From positions 1 to 64,000 of the forward strand of contig JACMJM010000050.1 of the NCBI GenBank assembly GCA_014380615.1: a DNA stretch of 64,000 nucleotides. Reading direction: 5' to 3'. The position numbers were made by a program, and so were the translations under genes. The notes beneath the pieces were generated by a model. It saw nothing but the letters and a program-made list of their open reading frames with translations, was not told the DNA's origin and ran no database searches. Of the stretch, positions 45,145 through 53,736 are shown piece by piece. This stretch comes from Sphingobacteriaceae bacterium (GTDB lineage: Bacteria > Bacteroidota > Bacteroidia > Sphingobacteriales > Sphingobacteriaceae). Position 1 is the first letter of the stretch; each line of letters opens with the position of its first letter.

Positions 45145-46314
45145 CTATAGTATACTTTTGATAATCAACCCTAAAATAGCGGCAATAATTATAATGTGTG
45201 GCTCCTGTAATTTCTTGACGTAAATCAAAGCCAGCATAGATGCTACCCCTATCAAAGCAGTTGGAATATCAATGATCGACCGGGTTGCTATAATAATTAC
45301 CGAGCCCACCAAAGCGCCTACAACACAAGCTGTAATACCATCGACAAACGCTTTTATGCTTTGATTTTTAGCAATCTTTTTAAATGAAGGCGCCAAAATT
45401 ACGGTAAAAAGGAAGCAAGGAAGAAAAGTTGCCAATGCCGCCACCGATGCTCCGGGAAATCCGCCCACTAAATAGCCGATAAAGCCTACAGTGATTACTA
45501 CAGGACCAGGAGTGATCATAGCTACAGCAACCGAATCTACAAATTGAGCCTCTGTTAACCAGCTGTATTGTTGAACCACTCCGGCATGCAGGAAAGGAAC
45601 AATGGCCAAACCACTTCCAAACACAAAGGCACCTGCCTTAGCAAAAAAGAGAGCTATCTTAATTAATGTGTTGTTTGAGTATTCCCAAAATCCCAGCCCG
45701 GCCAATAGGATTGACTGAACCGTGGTCTGCTTTTTAATCCAGGCTGGCGGAGCCTTCACAAACATGTAGATCAGGCCTGTTGCGATAAAAAGCAAAACCT
45801 CTTCCCGTTGGGTTACAACGGTTACCACAATGCCGATCAAATAGAAGACCCAAAGCAGCCAGTTCGACTTTATCGAAGATGCGTTGAGTTTGCCAACTGA
45901 TTTAATGGTTAACTTATAAGCACTGATGCAAATAATTCCAATCACTGCCGCACCGACCCCATAAAACACCGCTTGCATCCACGACAAACCGCTGTACAGT
46001 TTATATGCCATCCCGAGCAATACCACCATAATGAACGAGGGCAATACAAAAGCTAGTCCAACTAAAGTTGCGCCAAGTAATCTATAATGAACAAATCCGA
46101 TGTATATCCCTAGTTGAGCCGCCAGGGGGCCAGGTGCCAATTGGGCCAATGCCAGCCCTTCTTTATACTCTTCTTCACTTAGCCACTTTTTATCTTCAAC
46201 CAGATCTCTTTGCATGTACCCAACCAGAGCCACGGGGCCACCAAAGCCCCAGGTCCCTAGTTTCAAAAAGTACAGTACCAAATCCCTCAGCGTATAGGGT
46301 ATAGTTGTTTGCAT
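45145..46314 (-). CDS. ChrA-type chromate/oxyanion transporter
   Basis: 389 residues forming two homologous halves of about 6 membrane segments each. Half 1 begins LGTWGFGGPVALVGYMQRDL with GLALAQLAPGPLAAQLGIYI. Half 2 shows AGAFVFGSGLAIVPFLHAGV and MITPGPVVITVGFIGYLV. The CHR family moves chromate out of the cell. In operons with a TonB receptor and a ModE-like factor, import of a related oxyanion such as sulfate or molybdate is an alternative reading. Confidence 0.88.
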   Translation of the reverse strand: MQTTIPYTLRDLVLYFLKLGTWGFGGPVALVGYMQRDLVEDKKWLSEEEYKEGLALAQLAPGPLAAQLGIYIGFVHYRLLGATLVGLAFVLPSFIMVVLLGMAYKLYSGLSWMQAVFYGVGAAVIGIICISAYKLTIKSVGKLNASSIKSNWLLWVFYLIGIVVTVVTQREEVLLFIATGLIYMFVKAPPAWIKKQTTVQSILLAGLGFWEYSNNTLIKIALFFAKAGAFVFGSGLAIVPFLHAGVVQQYSWLTEAQFVDSVAVAMITPGPVVITVGFIGYLVGGFPGASVAALATFLPCFLFTVILAPSFKKIAKNQSIKAFVDGITACVVGALVGSVIIIATRSIIDIPTALIGVASMLALIYVKKLQEPHIIIIAAILGLIIKSIL

Positions 46315-46324
46315 TATATCATTT

Positions 46325-46858
46325 TTAGAAACCTAATCCAAATTGGAAAGCTGCCGTTACCGAGGATGGTTTATCGTTACCAAAACGAACCGGGAGTGGA
46401 ACTGCTACGAAGAAATTACTGTGCTTGTTTCTACGAACAACCTTATTCAAAATAGGGGTGAACCCGAATCTTCCGGAGGTTTCAAATGCTGCCCGTCCAA
46501 CAAACGTATAACCTTTTCCTAAAGCCGCAAGCACACCCGGATGAAACAAGAAGTTGCTCATTTTACTCACCCCATTCTCTGTTCTTACAAAAGGCACAGC
46601 TTCGAATGAAAATCCGATTTTAGAACTTTTCCAGATGTTGATACCAGTAGGCATTCCTACAGTATAAAACTCTTTAAAATTAGTATGAGTGCCATCACTA
46701 TCAAAGGTAATAATTGGGTGAATGATACCAACGTATCCGGCTATTCTTGGATAAACATGAACGGGTGCCGGCGTTGCTTGTGGTGAAGGTGTTTGCGCTA
46801 GAGCACTAAATGATGCGCTCAAAAGAATGAATAATAATCCAGTAGAATAAAATTTCAT
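46325..46858 (-). CDS. Putative outer-membrane beta-barrel protein
   Basis: 177 residues from the ATG at 46858. Signal peptide MKFYSTGLLFILLSASFSAL, then AQ and a Pro-rich linker, followed by alternating hydrophobic strands and a C-terminal Phe (FQFGLGF), as in outer-membrane beta-barrels. The precise family is not recognised. It lies 10 bases upstream of chrA and 65 bases after the TonB receptor in the same operon, so it probably assists transport across the outer membrane. Confidence 0.65.
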   Translation of the reverse strand: MKFYSTGLLFILLSASFSALAQTPSPQATPAPVHVYPRIAGYVGIIHPIITFDSDGTHTNFKEFYTVGMPTGINIWKSSKIGFSFEAVPFVRTENGVSKMSNFLFHPGVLAALGKGYTFVGRAAFETSGRFGFTPILNKVVRRNKHSNFFVAVPLPVRFGNDKPSSVTAAFQFGLGF

Positions 46859-46923
46859 AAAAGTGCTGGTTGTTGTATAAATAGAGGTCGGCAAGTACTG
46901 CCGACCTTCTAAACATATTTTGA

Positions 46924-49566
46924 TTAGTTTAAGTTCGATAACGCATATTTCAAAGTCAAACCGATCGTTCTCGGTTCTCCAAGCACACCGGCATAGTGAC
47001 CTGCATTACCACCTGCCGGTAGCAGTTGTTCGAAGTAATCCCTGTTAAATAAATTACGACCCCAAATAAAAGCTGATAATCCGGTTGAAGACTTATAGCC
47101 TAGCCTCCCGTTGATAAGTGCATAACCACCAATATTCAGATATTTTGATGGCGACGGACTCGAAGAAAAACTGGAGCGTGTAGATGCATCAATAGCGGTG
47201 AAGAATTTAGATTTCCTATTGAAAAACTTCGCTGGGGTTGAGAATTCACCACCCAATGATCCGGCCCATTTTGAAATTCCAGGAAGTTTTGCACCAGAAA
47301 TATCTTTAAAAGCTACCTGTACATTGTTTACAGTCAGACCTGTTTCTTCAAGAGGAAGGGGTGCATTGACAAAGCGAACATACTTTGCGTCGGTATAGGC
47401 ACCAGCTCCATAGAATGAAAAATATTTATTGAGTGTGAAATTTCCATCCAACTCAATACCCTTCATAGTCACTTTCTCAGCATTTGCGATATAACCGCGA
47501 TTAACACCCAATTCTGCCGACTGTACGTTGGTTTGATAGTCTTTTATATCTGAGTTATGAAAAGTTAAATTCAGCATTAAATTATCTAATGGGGTGGATT
47601 TAATACCAAGTTCATAATGCTTGGTATCCTCGGGCTTAATCACTGCTAAATCAGTTGCCGGTGCACCATTAATAGTTGGTAAACCAGCTACGTTTACGCC
47701 TACAGGTTTAAAACTAGTTGAATAGGTTGCAAAAGCATTAAGTCGTTTACCTGGTTTATAAGATGCAGTTAGAGAATAAGTAAGATTGTCCTCGTCAGCA
47801 TCGGCTACGTACGACTGACTGCTGTAAACTCCGTTCTTTAGAGCCAGCAATGCAGGATCGGTGGTTTGCAGGCCGCCTCTCGCAACTCGATCATAAACTA
47901 CATCCTTCTTATCATAATTAAAGCGGATGCCCGGCAATATGTGAAAGCCTTTAGCAAATTCCCAGTCAATGCTGGCGAATGCTGCTGCACTCAGAGAATT
48001 GATGGAGGCATCGGTATAAATACCATATCCTTCAAAAAGGCCTGGTGTTCTCCATCTGGCATCGTTAGTTGCTCCGGTTGAACTTTGAGAAAAACGCCAC
48101 TGGGCAGATCCAGATTCCTCTGTACCATCAATTGTAACTTCCTGATCGATATAAAACAACCCAACTACTCCGCTTAACTTTTCAGACAGCTCACCCGCAT
48201 AACGAATTTCCTGAGACCAGTTACGGTGTTCTGCAGGATTTTGGGATTTCGCTAGTGCCTGTAAACCTGTAAAATCTCTGTCATTCGATGGATCCCAGTT
48301 CCAGTAGCGCCAGGCGGTAGTGGACGTTAATGTACCCGGGCCTATTTTTGTCTCCGCGTTTAAAGAAACACCCCCTAGCTGATTTCCAGAATTCCATGGA
48401 GTATCGTGATCGATCTTACGGTCAAAAGCATTTAAACTTGGTAATGTATAATTAAGGTCTGCGGTAATGGCATCGAACTGGCGGTAAGCCGGACGATTAG
48501 TTTTCACTACTCCGGCCACTACCTGGGCATAGCCGTTTGGCTTCTGATCGGAAATATCACCGGCAAAGGTAATCGAAGTATGTTCTGAAGGTTTGAATAA
48601 TAATTGACCACGGAAACCCAGATTGTTAATATCATTGGTGTATTGTCCCGTCCTTACATTCTCAATTACCCCATTACGTTGTGAACCTGAAAACGAGACA
48701 CGGGCTGCAATTTTCTTACTTAAGGGACCTGTAACCGATGCTTTGGCCTGGAGGTATCCATAATTACCTAAACTGGTTTCGAAATTATAACCAGGTGTAA
48801 AACTCGCTTTACGAGTTACGATATTGAAAGCTCCGGCAGTGGTATTCTTACCAAATAGGGTTCCCTGCGGTCCTCGTAATACTTCGATACGATCAAGATC
48901 AATAAAGTCGAGAGTGGCTGCTGCCGGACGTGCGTAATAGACTCCATCCACATAGTAACCCACACCCGGATCAAGACCATCATTCGTCAGACCAAATGGT
49001 GAGCCTATCCCCCTGATATTAACCCCGGTATTTCTGGGATTTGATGTATACATCTGAACAGAAGGAATCATTTCTTTCACCCTGTTAACGTTGAATGCAC
49101 CAGCTTCTTCAAGCTTGGCACCACCTATCACCGAGATTGGAATTGGCACGTCCTGTAACACCTCTGATCGCCGTCTGGAGGTAACAACAATTTCCTGGAG
49201 CAGAGAATTCTCTATGAGTGTTAGCTGTGTAGGTATACTGTCGAATTTAAGAATCTGAAAATCTTGTGGTTTGTAACCTACATAAGTAACTCTTAGATAA
49301 AAAGGGGTCTCGATATTAACGTTCAGGGCGAATTTACCAGCAGTATCTGTCACTGTGGCAAGAGTGGTGCCTCTTACAAGCACATTCGCACCGGGTAAGG
49401 CTATTCCTTTACTATCTTTCACTACGCCTGTAAGCAGATGTTGAGCAAAAGAGACATTTGCCAATAAAATAAGTGGCAAGATTGAAAGCAGTGTTTTTTT
49501 TAGAAATGAGTTTTTTGAAAATGCTGTGGCTAAAGGAGCTGACCCCAGCTTAGAAGAATTTTGCAT
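46924..49566 (-). CDS. TonB-dependent outer-membrane receptor
   Basis: 880 residues. Signal segment about 25-42, and a carboxypeptidase-regulatory-like domain (LTGVVKDSKGIALPGANVLV, about 44-120). The plug domain has EIVVTSRRRSEVLQDVPIPI and GIGSPFGLTNDGLDPGVGYY. The C-terminal 22-stranded barrel ends in RTIGLTLKYALSNLN. It has no SusD partner, so it is not a classical polysaccharide system. The substrate is unknown, but the operon with ChrA and a ModE-like protein suggests an oxyanion or sulfur compound. Confidence 0.9.
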   Translation of the reverse strand: MQNSSKLGSAPLATAFSKNSFLKKTLLSILPLILLANVSFAQHLLTGVVKDSKGIALPGANVLVRGTTLATVTDTAGKFALNVNIETPFYLRVTYVGYKPQDFQILKFDSIPTQLTLIENSLLQEIVVTSRRRSEVLQDVPIPISVIGGAKLEEAGAFNVNRVKEMIPSVQMYTSNPRNTGVNIRGIGSPFGLTNDGLDPGVGYYVDGVYYARPAAATLDFIDLDRIEVLRGPQGTLFGKNTTAGAFNIVTRKASFTPGYNFETSLGNYGYLQAKASVTGPLSKKIAARVSFSGSQRNGVIENVRTGQYTNDINNLGFRGQLLFKPSEHTSITFAGDISDQKPNGYAQVVAGVVKTNRPAYRQFDAITADLNYTLPSLNAFDRKIDHDTPWNSGNQLGGVSLNAETKIGPGTLTSTTAWRYWNWDPSNDRDFTGLQALAKSQNPAEHRNWSQEIRYAGELSEKLSGVVGLFYIDQEVTIDGTEESGSAQWRFSQSSTGATNDARWRTPGLFEGYGIYTDASINSLSAAAFASIDWEFAKGFHILPGIRFNYDKKDVVYDRVARGGLQTTDPALLALKNGVYSSQSYVADADEDNLTYSLTASYKPGKRLNAFATYSTSFKPVGVNVAGLPTINGAPATDLAVIKPEDTKHYELGIKSTPLDNLMLNLTFHNSDIKDYQTNVQSAELGVNRGYIANAEKVTMKGIELDGNFTLNKYFSFYGAGAYTDAKYVRFVNAPLPLEETGLTVNNVQVAFKDISGAKLPGISKWAGSLGGEFSTPAKFFNRKSKFFTAIDASTRSSFSSSPSPSKYLNIGGYALINGRLGYKSSTGLSAFIWGRNLFNRDYFEQLLPAGGNAGHYAGVLGEPRTIGLTLKYALSNLN

Positions 49567-49630
49567 ATTTTTGAAAAGGGTTAATGTGAATAATAGAAAC
49601 AGGTGCCAACGCCAATTGAGCCTGATTCAT
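49550..49630 (-). CDS. Possible 26-codon leader peptide of the TonB receptor operon
   Basis: Reads MNQAQLALAPVSIIHINPFQ and ends inside the first codons of the receptor, overlapping its start by 17 bases. A perfect 8-bp hairpin (GGGAAGCA/TGCTTCCC, 49646-49668) lies just upstream in the presumed leader RNA. The overlap would couple translation. Whether the peptide is made is unknown; the alternative is a structured RNA element without coding function. Confidence 0.35.
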   Translation of the reverse strand: MNQAQLALAPVSIIHINPFQKYAKFF

Positions 49631-49831
49631 TAATGTTTGATCCTTGGGAAGCACTCTTGCTGCTTCCCTTTTTTTATCTCTGATTACACATGTTGTCCTC
49701 CTTCTTACCTAATATTGATCTGATGAATGAATACCTTTTTTCCATGTAAAATTTTCTTTCAATGGCCGACATATCTCCTTCATTACGATTGCCAGCCTCT
49801 AAAATCTTCGCCAAATATATAAATTAAAAAA

Positions 49832-49876
49832 ATAGACTACCAAATTTATAGACTAAATAGTTTTTTATTATATTTG
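49832..49876 (+). promoter_or_regulatory. Promoter and operator-like direct repeat upstream of tauE/safE
   Basis: TATATTTG at 49869-49876 is a consensus -7 element. ATAGACTA occurs twice (49832-49839 and 49848-49855), 16 bp apart, with an AAATTT core between, giving a partly palindromic CTACCAAATTTATAG. Position over the -33 region suggests repressor or activator binding, possibly by an Rrf2-type or sulfur regulator. Confidence 0.5.
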
Positions 49877-49893
49877 CCCCATAAGCATTAAAT

Positions 49894-50790
49894 ATGTCAG
49901 CAAAAATTATTAATTCTTCTTTAGCGGGTGAAAACAGAATATTGCAATCTCTATGGTTTATTGTACCTGGTGTTTTGATTCTGGGGCTCTTAATCGTGTT
50001 GATCGTAAATTATCATAGTAGTTTTTCGATACAGGCGGTTAAGGATGGTTTTGATACAACCTTTCTCATCATTTTACTCATCGGCATTTTTGCCCAGTTG
50101 GTAGACGGCACCTTGGGCATGGGTTACGGCGCTACAGCCACTTCGTTTTTATTGTCTTTCGGATTTTCGCCTGCTATTAGTAGCATGGGCGTACATGTGG
50201 CGGAAATGTTTACAACTGGAGCCTCAGCTATCTCGCATTATAAGTTTAAAAACATCAATAAAAAACTGGTACTTAACCTATTGATACCGGGAGTTGCTGG
50301 TTCAATAACCGGAGCTTATCTACTGTCGGATATTATAGATGGCAATGCAATCAAGCCCTACATTGCTGGTTATATGATTGTTTTGGCCGTGATCATCATT
50401 ATCAAAGGCCTGAAGAAAACCATTGTAAAGAAAAAAACCAAGCGACTTGGTGCCCTTGCAGTATTTGGAGGATTTATGGATTCAATTGGTGGTGGTGGCT
50501 GGGGCCCGATTGTTACCTCAACACTTATGGGGCAAGGACGTAATCCGAGATATACTATAGGATCCGTAAACACCGCCGAATTTGCAATTTCTTTTGCGAG
50601 TGGTGTTACGTTTATGATTTTTGAAGGCATTAATGGCTGGCAAGTAATTATCGCATTAATACTTGGAGGTATTGTAGCAGCGCCCGTTAGCGCATTTTTA
50701 ATTAATAAAATTCCAAGGAAGCCAATTACCATTTTGGTAGGAATCCTACTCATTTGTCTCAGTATAAAAACTTTGGTAAAGTATATTTAG
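49894..50790 (+). CDS. TauE/SafE-family anion permease
   Basis: 298 residues with about 8 membrane segments. The family repeat motif appears as DGTLGMGYGATATSFLLSFG and GFMDSIGGGGWGPIVTSTLM. TauE/SafE proteins transport sulfite, sulfoacetate or related organosulfur anions. Divergent from the TonB receptor operon (about 327 bp apart), so the two probably share regulation in a sulfur/oxyanion module. Confidence 0.85.
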   Translation: MSAKIINSSLAGENRILQSLWFIVPGVLILGLLIVLIVNYHSSFSIQAVKDGFDTTFLIILLIGIFAQLVDGTLGMGYGATATSFLLSFGFSPAISSMGVHVAEMFTTGASAISHYKFKNINKKLVLNLLIPGVAGSITGAYLLSDIIDGNAIKPYIAGYMIVLAVIIIIKGLKKTIVKKKTKRLGALAVFGGFMDSIGGGGWGPIVTSTLMGQGRNPRYTIGSVNTAEFAISFASGVTFMIFEGINGWQVIIALILGGIVAAPVSAFLINKIPRKPITILVGILLICLSIKTLVKYI

Positions 50791-50931
50791 AAAAGACTTT
50801 ACAGATATTGGCTTACACTTGAAGGATGTTAGTTTGATGCTTTTAATTTGTTTTTGAAGTCATCAACTGCTTCATTTACTTGTTGATCTAAAATTTACAT
50901 TTCGGTTCGACCTATACGGCTTAGATAATCC

Positions 50932-51180
50932 TTAATGTGCCATAGGATCACATGAAGCAGATATTCGCTTTAAATCTTCAATAAAGTGGTTCGATAAAAA
51001 GGTAGTGTGCAGGAATAAGCTTCTGAATTCATCTTTTGGTCTACTTAGCCCCAATTCATGTAGTACTTTATAAAAAGCATTTTTCTTCTGAAGCTCAGAA
51101 TAACCATACTTAACGGCTAGCCCTATAATGGATTTGACCGTTTGGGACTTAAAAATGGATAACGCTGAACCTGATAACAT
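50932..51180 (-). CDS. Hypothetical 82-residue protein
   Basis: Starts MLSGSALSIFKSQTVKSIIG and continues LAVKYGYSELQKKNAFYKVL. Helical, soluble, no motif that I recognise. It may be a fragment of a larger protein, since the context on its C-terminal side is noncoding. Borders the repeat-rich gap before the injection-system locus. Confidence 0.35.
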   Translation of the reverse strand: MLSGSALSIFKSQTVKSIIGLAVKYGYSELQKKNAFYKVLHELGLSRPKDEFRSLFLHTTFLSNHFIEDLKRISASCDPMAH

Positions 51181-52055
51181 AAGCTAAATATAGGTCAGAT
51201 TTTGCTAGAGACTTGTTGTTTTTATTCCACATCCTCACACGGTTCTTGAACATACTCCTACCTTTTCAAATCCCAAAACTTTCCCCCACCTTTACACTGC
51301 CAGCATAGTTGGAGCATTCCAACGATTAGTTTTCTTATCAAAACAGCCCAGGCATACTAGTGTAAGTCTGTAAACTCTTCAGCACTCCAATTTATAACTC
51401 CGCAGAGTTCCTGTGGAAAACATTAAGCTTAATTTACATTTAATAAATATTCCGAAGAGCGATGCTCGTGTTTCAGAGGATTTATGACTTACAAACCCTA
51501 CCCACCCAGCAACCTTCCCTACAAAGCACCTGCCTTCCATTCTAAACCCGATAGAAGCGAATAGCCCGCAACGAAGTTAAGCCTGTGCGTAGCGTGAGAC
51601 TAGTAGCGCATAGCAGGGCTTCCGGAACATAGCAGCAGCCCAGCACCTTTTCCAAATCCATCCTTCACTGTACGCCCCTCATTTGCATATAAGAGACGGC
51701 GTTAGCAAATATTCATGTAAACCGAAGGTGTAAAAAGATTATTCGTCAGTAAACCAATATTGTACAATATAATTTATCGCTTAGGTTAATATTCTATTTG
51801 CATCTGTAAATTTTTTATTATTATCTTAGTTTTCCTTTACCATCTATTTGTCCGAAACTCATGACTTTTAACCGTTGCTTGATTATTTATTTCCGCTTCT
51901 GCTCTTTTATTGGTAGATATTGCCTAATTCCGATACTTTATAGTTGGTTACCCATTCGCAGGGAAACAAAAAATTCAACAGACAATCTCATACTCCATTG
52001 GGCCTATAATTAGTTTATCGTCGGAGTATGTTACTAGTATATTTTGATCATTTGA
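51181..52055. other. Noncoding gap with hairpin repeats
   Basis: No gene seen. There is a REP-like piece near 51397-51419, a hairpin GAAGAGC/GCTC near 51454-51470, and a larger foldable repeat (about 51545-51625) with AGCCCGC at one end and GCAGGGCT at the other. The repeat shares GCAACGAAGT with sequence at 31657, so it is a dispersed element. The last 300 bp are AT-rich and likely carry the promoter of the regulator gene. Confidence 0.4.
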
Positions 52056-52922
52056 ATGATGGCTGAAGGAAGGTTAATTGTTATTGGCTGTGATAACACA
52101 GTTAACCTGTCTTCTATATTGAAAAGTATGGAGGAGACAATGGATCCTTTTAATAATGTTATTTCAGCTACTAGAGTTTCAGACCTTGCCGGGATAGCCA
52201 AATCTCTTGACCCTCATTTAATTATTTTATGTTTCAAAAATAATCGCACAGCCTTGAATGAGATTCATTCTCTCGTCAGAAAGCCGGAAATTCCCATCTT
52301 ATGCTTAATAGAAAAGCACGATAGCCACACCCTTACCTGGAATAAAAACGCAATCGTATTTACTCATCCAATTGAACATATCGATAATAAGGAGTTTCTG
52401 CGAATGGCAATAAGTTCGATATTGCTTCTGGGTACCTCATCACTCGAGAGAAGTTCTGAAAGCACATTTGCTGGTACAATTCGTGACAATCATACAAATA
52501 ATAGAAATTTAAGTCGTTATGTGCTCGAACTTGATAAAAAAGTAGAGGTGCTGGCAAAGGTAAAGAATCGTATTTCCGAACTTTATCCGCGGGTAGATGA
52601 TCCAACGAGAGCAGAATTAACTGCTATTGTAAACTCCATCAAAGCATCCGCAAATGATGCTAATTTATGGGACGACTTTAAATTATACTTTCAGCAAACC
52701 AATCCCCGTTTTTTGAGAGCCCTTGCTCAAAAGCATCCCATGCTTACCTCGATAGACCTAAAATACTGTTGTTATCTTAAAATGAATATGACTAACGACG
52801 ATATCCGGAGTTTATTGGGTATTAATCAGGAAAGCGTCAGGACTCACAAATATCGGCTTAAAAAGAAAATGTCTCTACCTAAAGAGCAAAACCTGATAAC
52901 CTATTTAAGGGCAGTTGATTAG
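52056..52922 (+). CDS. LuxR-type regulator with degenerate receiver, likely eCIS regulator
   Basis: 288 residues (a second ATG at 52059 is equally possible). The N-terminal 120 residues resemble a response-regulator receiver, but the phospho-acceptor position in PHLIILCFKNN has Cys/Phe instead of Asp. A coiled coil (about 155-200) leads to a C-terminal helix-turn-helix: LKYCCYLKMNMTNDDIRSLL, then GINQESVRTHKYRLKKKM, the LuxR/GerE type used by Bacteroidota regulators. It directly precedes the injection-system operon, so it probably controls it. Confidence 0.75.
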   Translation: MMAEGRLIVIGCDNTVNLSSILKSMEETMDPFNNVISATRVSDLAGIAKSLDPHLIILCFKNNRTALNEIHSLVRKPEIPILCLIEKHDSHTLTWNKNAIVFTHPIEHIDNKEFLRMAISSILLLGTSSLERSSESTFAGTIRDNHTNNRNLSRYVLELDKKVEVLAKVKNRISELYPRVDDPTRAELTAIVNSIKASANDANLWDDFKLYFQQTNPRFLRALAQKHPMLTSIDLKYCCYLKMNMTNDDIRSLLGINQESVRTHKYRLKKKMSLPKEQNLITYLRAVD

Positions 52923-53008
52923 TCTTTGTTTACCACAATCTAAGTTCGAGGTGTTTACAACGATTCGATGAAAAACTCATTGAGGATTTTTTTTTAGAAA
53001 TATCCTGA

Positions 53009-53080
53009 GGTCTATGGATTGTCTACGATTTCTAATGGAAGTTGACAGACTGTCTATGAAACGTATATACTGTCTACGTT
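53009..53080 (+). promoter_or_regulatory. Four phased TGTCTAYG repeats upstream of the eCIS operon
   Basis: GGTCTATGGA (53009), TGTCTACGAT (53020), TGTCTATGAA (53051) and TGTCTACGTT (53071). The spacings of 11, 31 and 20 bp are near 1, 3 and 2 helical turns, so the sites face one side of the DNA. This is what an oligomeric activator or repressor site looks like. The neighbouring LuxR-type protein is the likely binder. The first operon gene starts 90 bp downstream. Confidence 0.6.
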
Positions 53081-53169
53081 TTTCTAAAATGCTAAGGCCC
53101 TATTTTTACATTATCAGTAAGTAACCGCATTTACCAAGTATCCTGATAAAAGAAATTCAATTAATTTAG

Positions 53170-53736
53170 ATGATAAGCAAGGCCTTACAATTTACCAACG
53201 AAATTTTGGACCAGTATTTAAAGAACCGGTTTGCCCTTGATGAAAGTAAGGTTGTGCTTAATAATCTGATAGAAAGTAATGGTTCCATACCGGAGATTAA
53301 TAATAATAAGGTAGTGATGTCCCTGATTAATATCGAGAAGGAAACATCCAAGCCATTTTATATTAGGCACCAAAAGTTACAGGATGGCAATTATGCTGAT
53401 ATGTCTCCAAGCGAACGGTATAATCTGGATGTACTGATAAGCTCGAGCTTTGCTAACTATAGTGAATGTTTGAAGTTTCTGGATGCTGTGATACTGTTCT
53501 TCCAGGTTAATATTTGCGTTGATTCAGGGTCGTTCTCGATGCCGGCGGGTTTAGATAAGCTAGAGTTTGAGATTGAAAAAATAAACTATCATCAAATGCA
53601 GGGCTTGTGGACCTCGATGGGGGCAAAATATATGCCTTCGGTAATCTATAAGATCAGGCTTGTTAAATTTCAGGGTAACGAAATTGAAGGAGTTACACCT
53701 TATGTTGGAAATTCTGGTAATCTGGTTAGTGCATGA
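53170..53736 (+). CDS. DUF4255/Pvc16-like tail terminator (cap) protein
   Basis: 188 residues. The pattern (MISKALQFTNEILDQYLKNR, VVMSLINIEKETSKP, SERYNLDVLISSSFANYSEC) is that of the DUF4255/Pvc16 N-terminal family. In Afp, PVC and AlgoCIS particles this protein caps the end of the tube and sheath opposite the baseplate. First gene of the operon; its stop overlaps the next start (ATGATG). In PVC the gene is near the end of the cluster, so here the order is rearranged. Confidence 0.85.
   Translation: MISKALQFTNEILDQYLKNRFALDESKVVLNNLIESNGSIPEINNNKVVMSLINIEKETSKPFYIRHQKLQDGNYADMSPSERYNLDVLISSSFANYSECLKFLDAVILFFQVNICVDSGSFSMPAGLDKLEFEIEKINYHQMQGLWTSMGAKYMPSVIYKIRLVKFQGNEIEGVTPYVGNSGNLVSA

Noticed and set aside
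49646-49676. Plus-strand terminator (hairpin plus T-run)
   Set aside because: No plus-strand gene precedes it, so it was treated as part of the minus-strand leader; the terminator reading remains possible.
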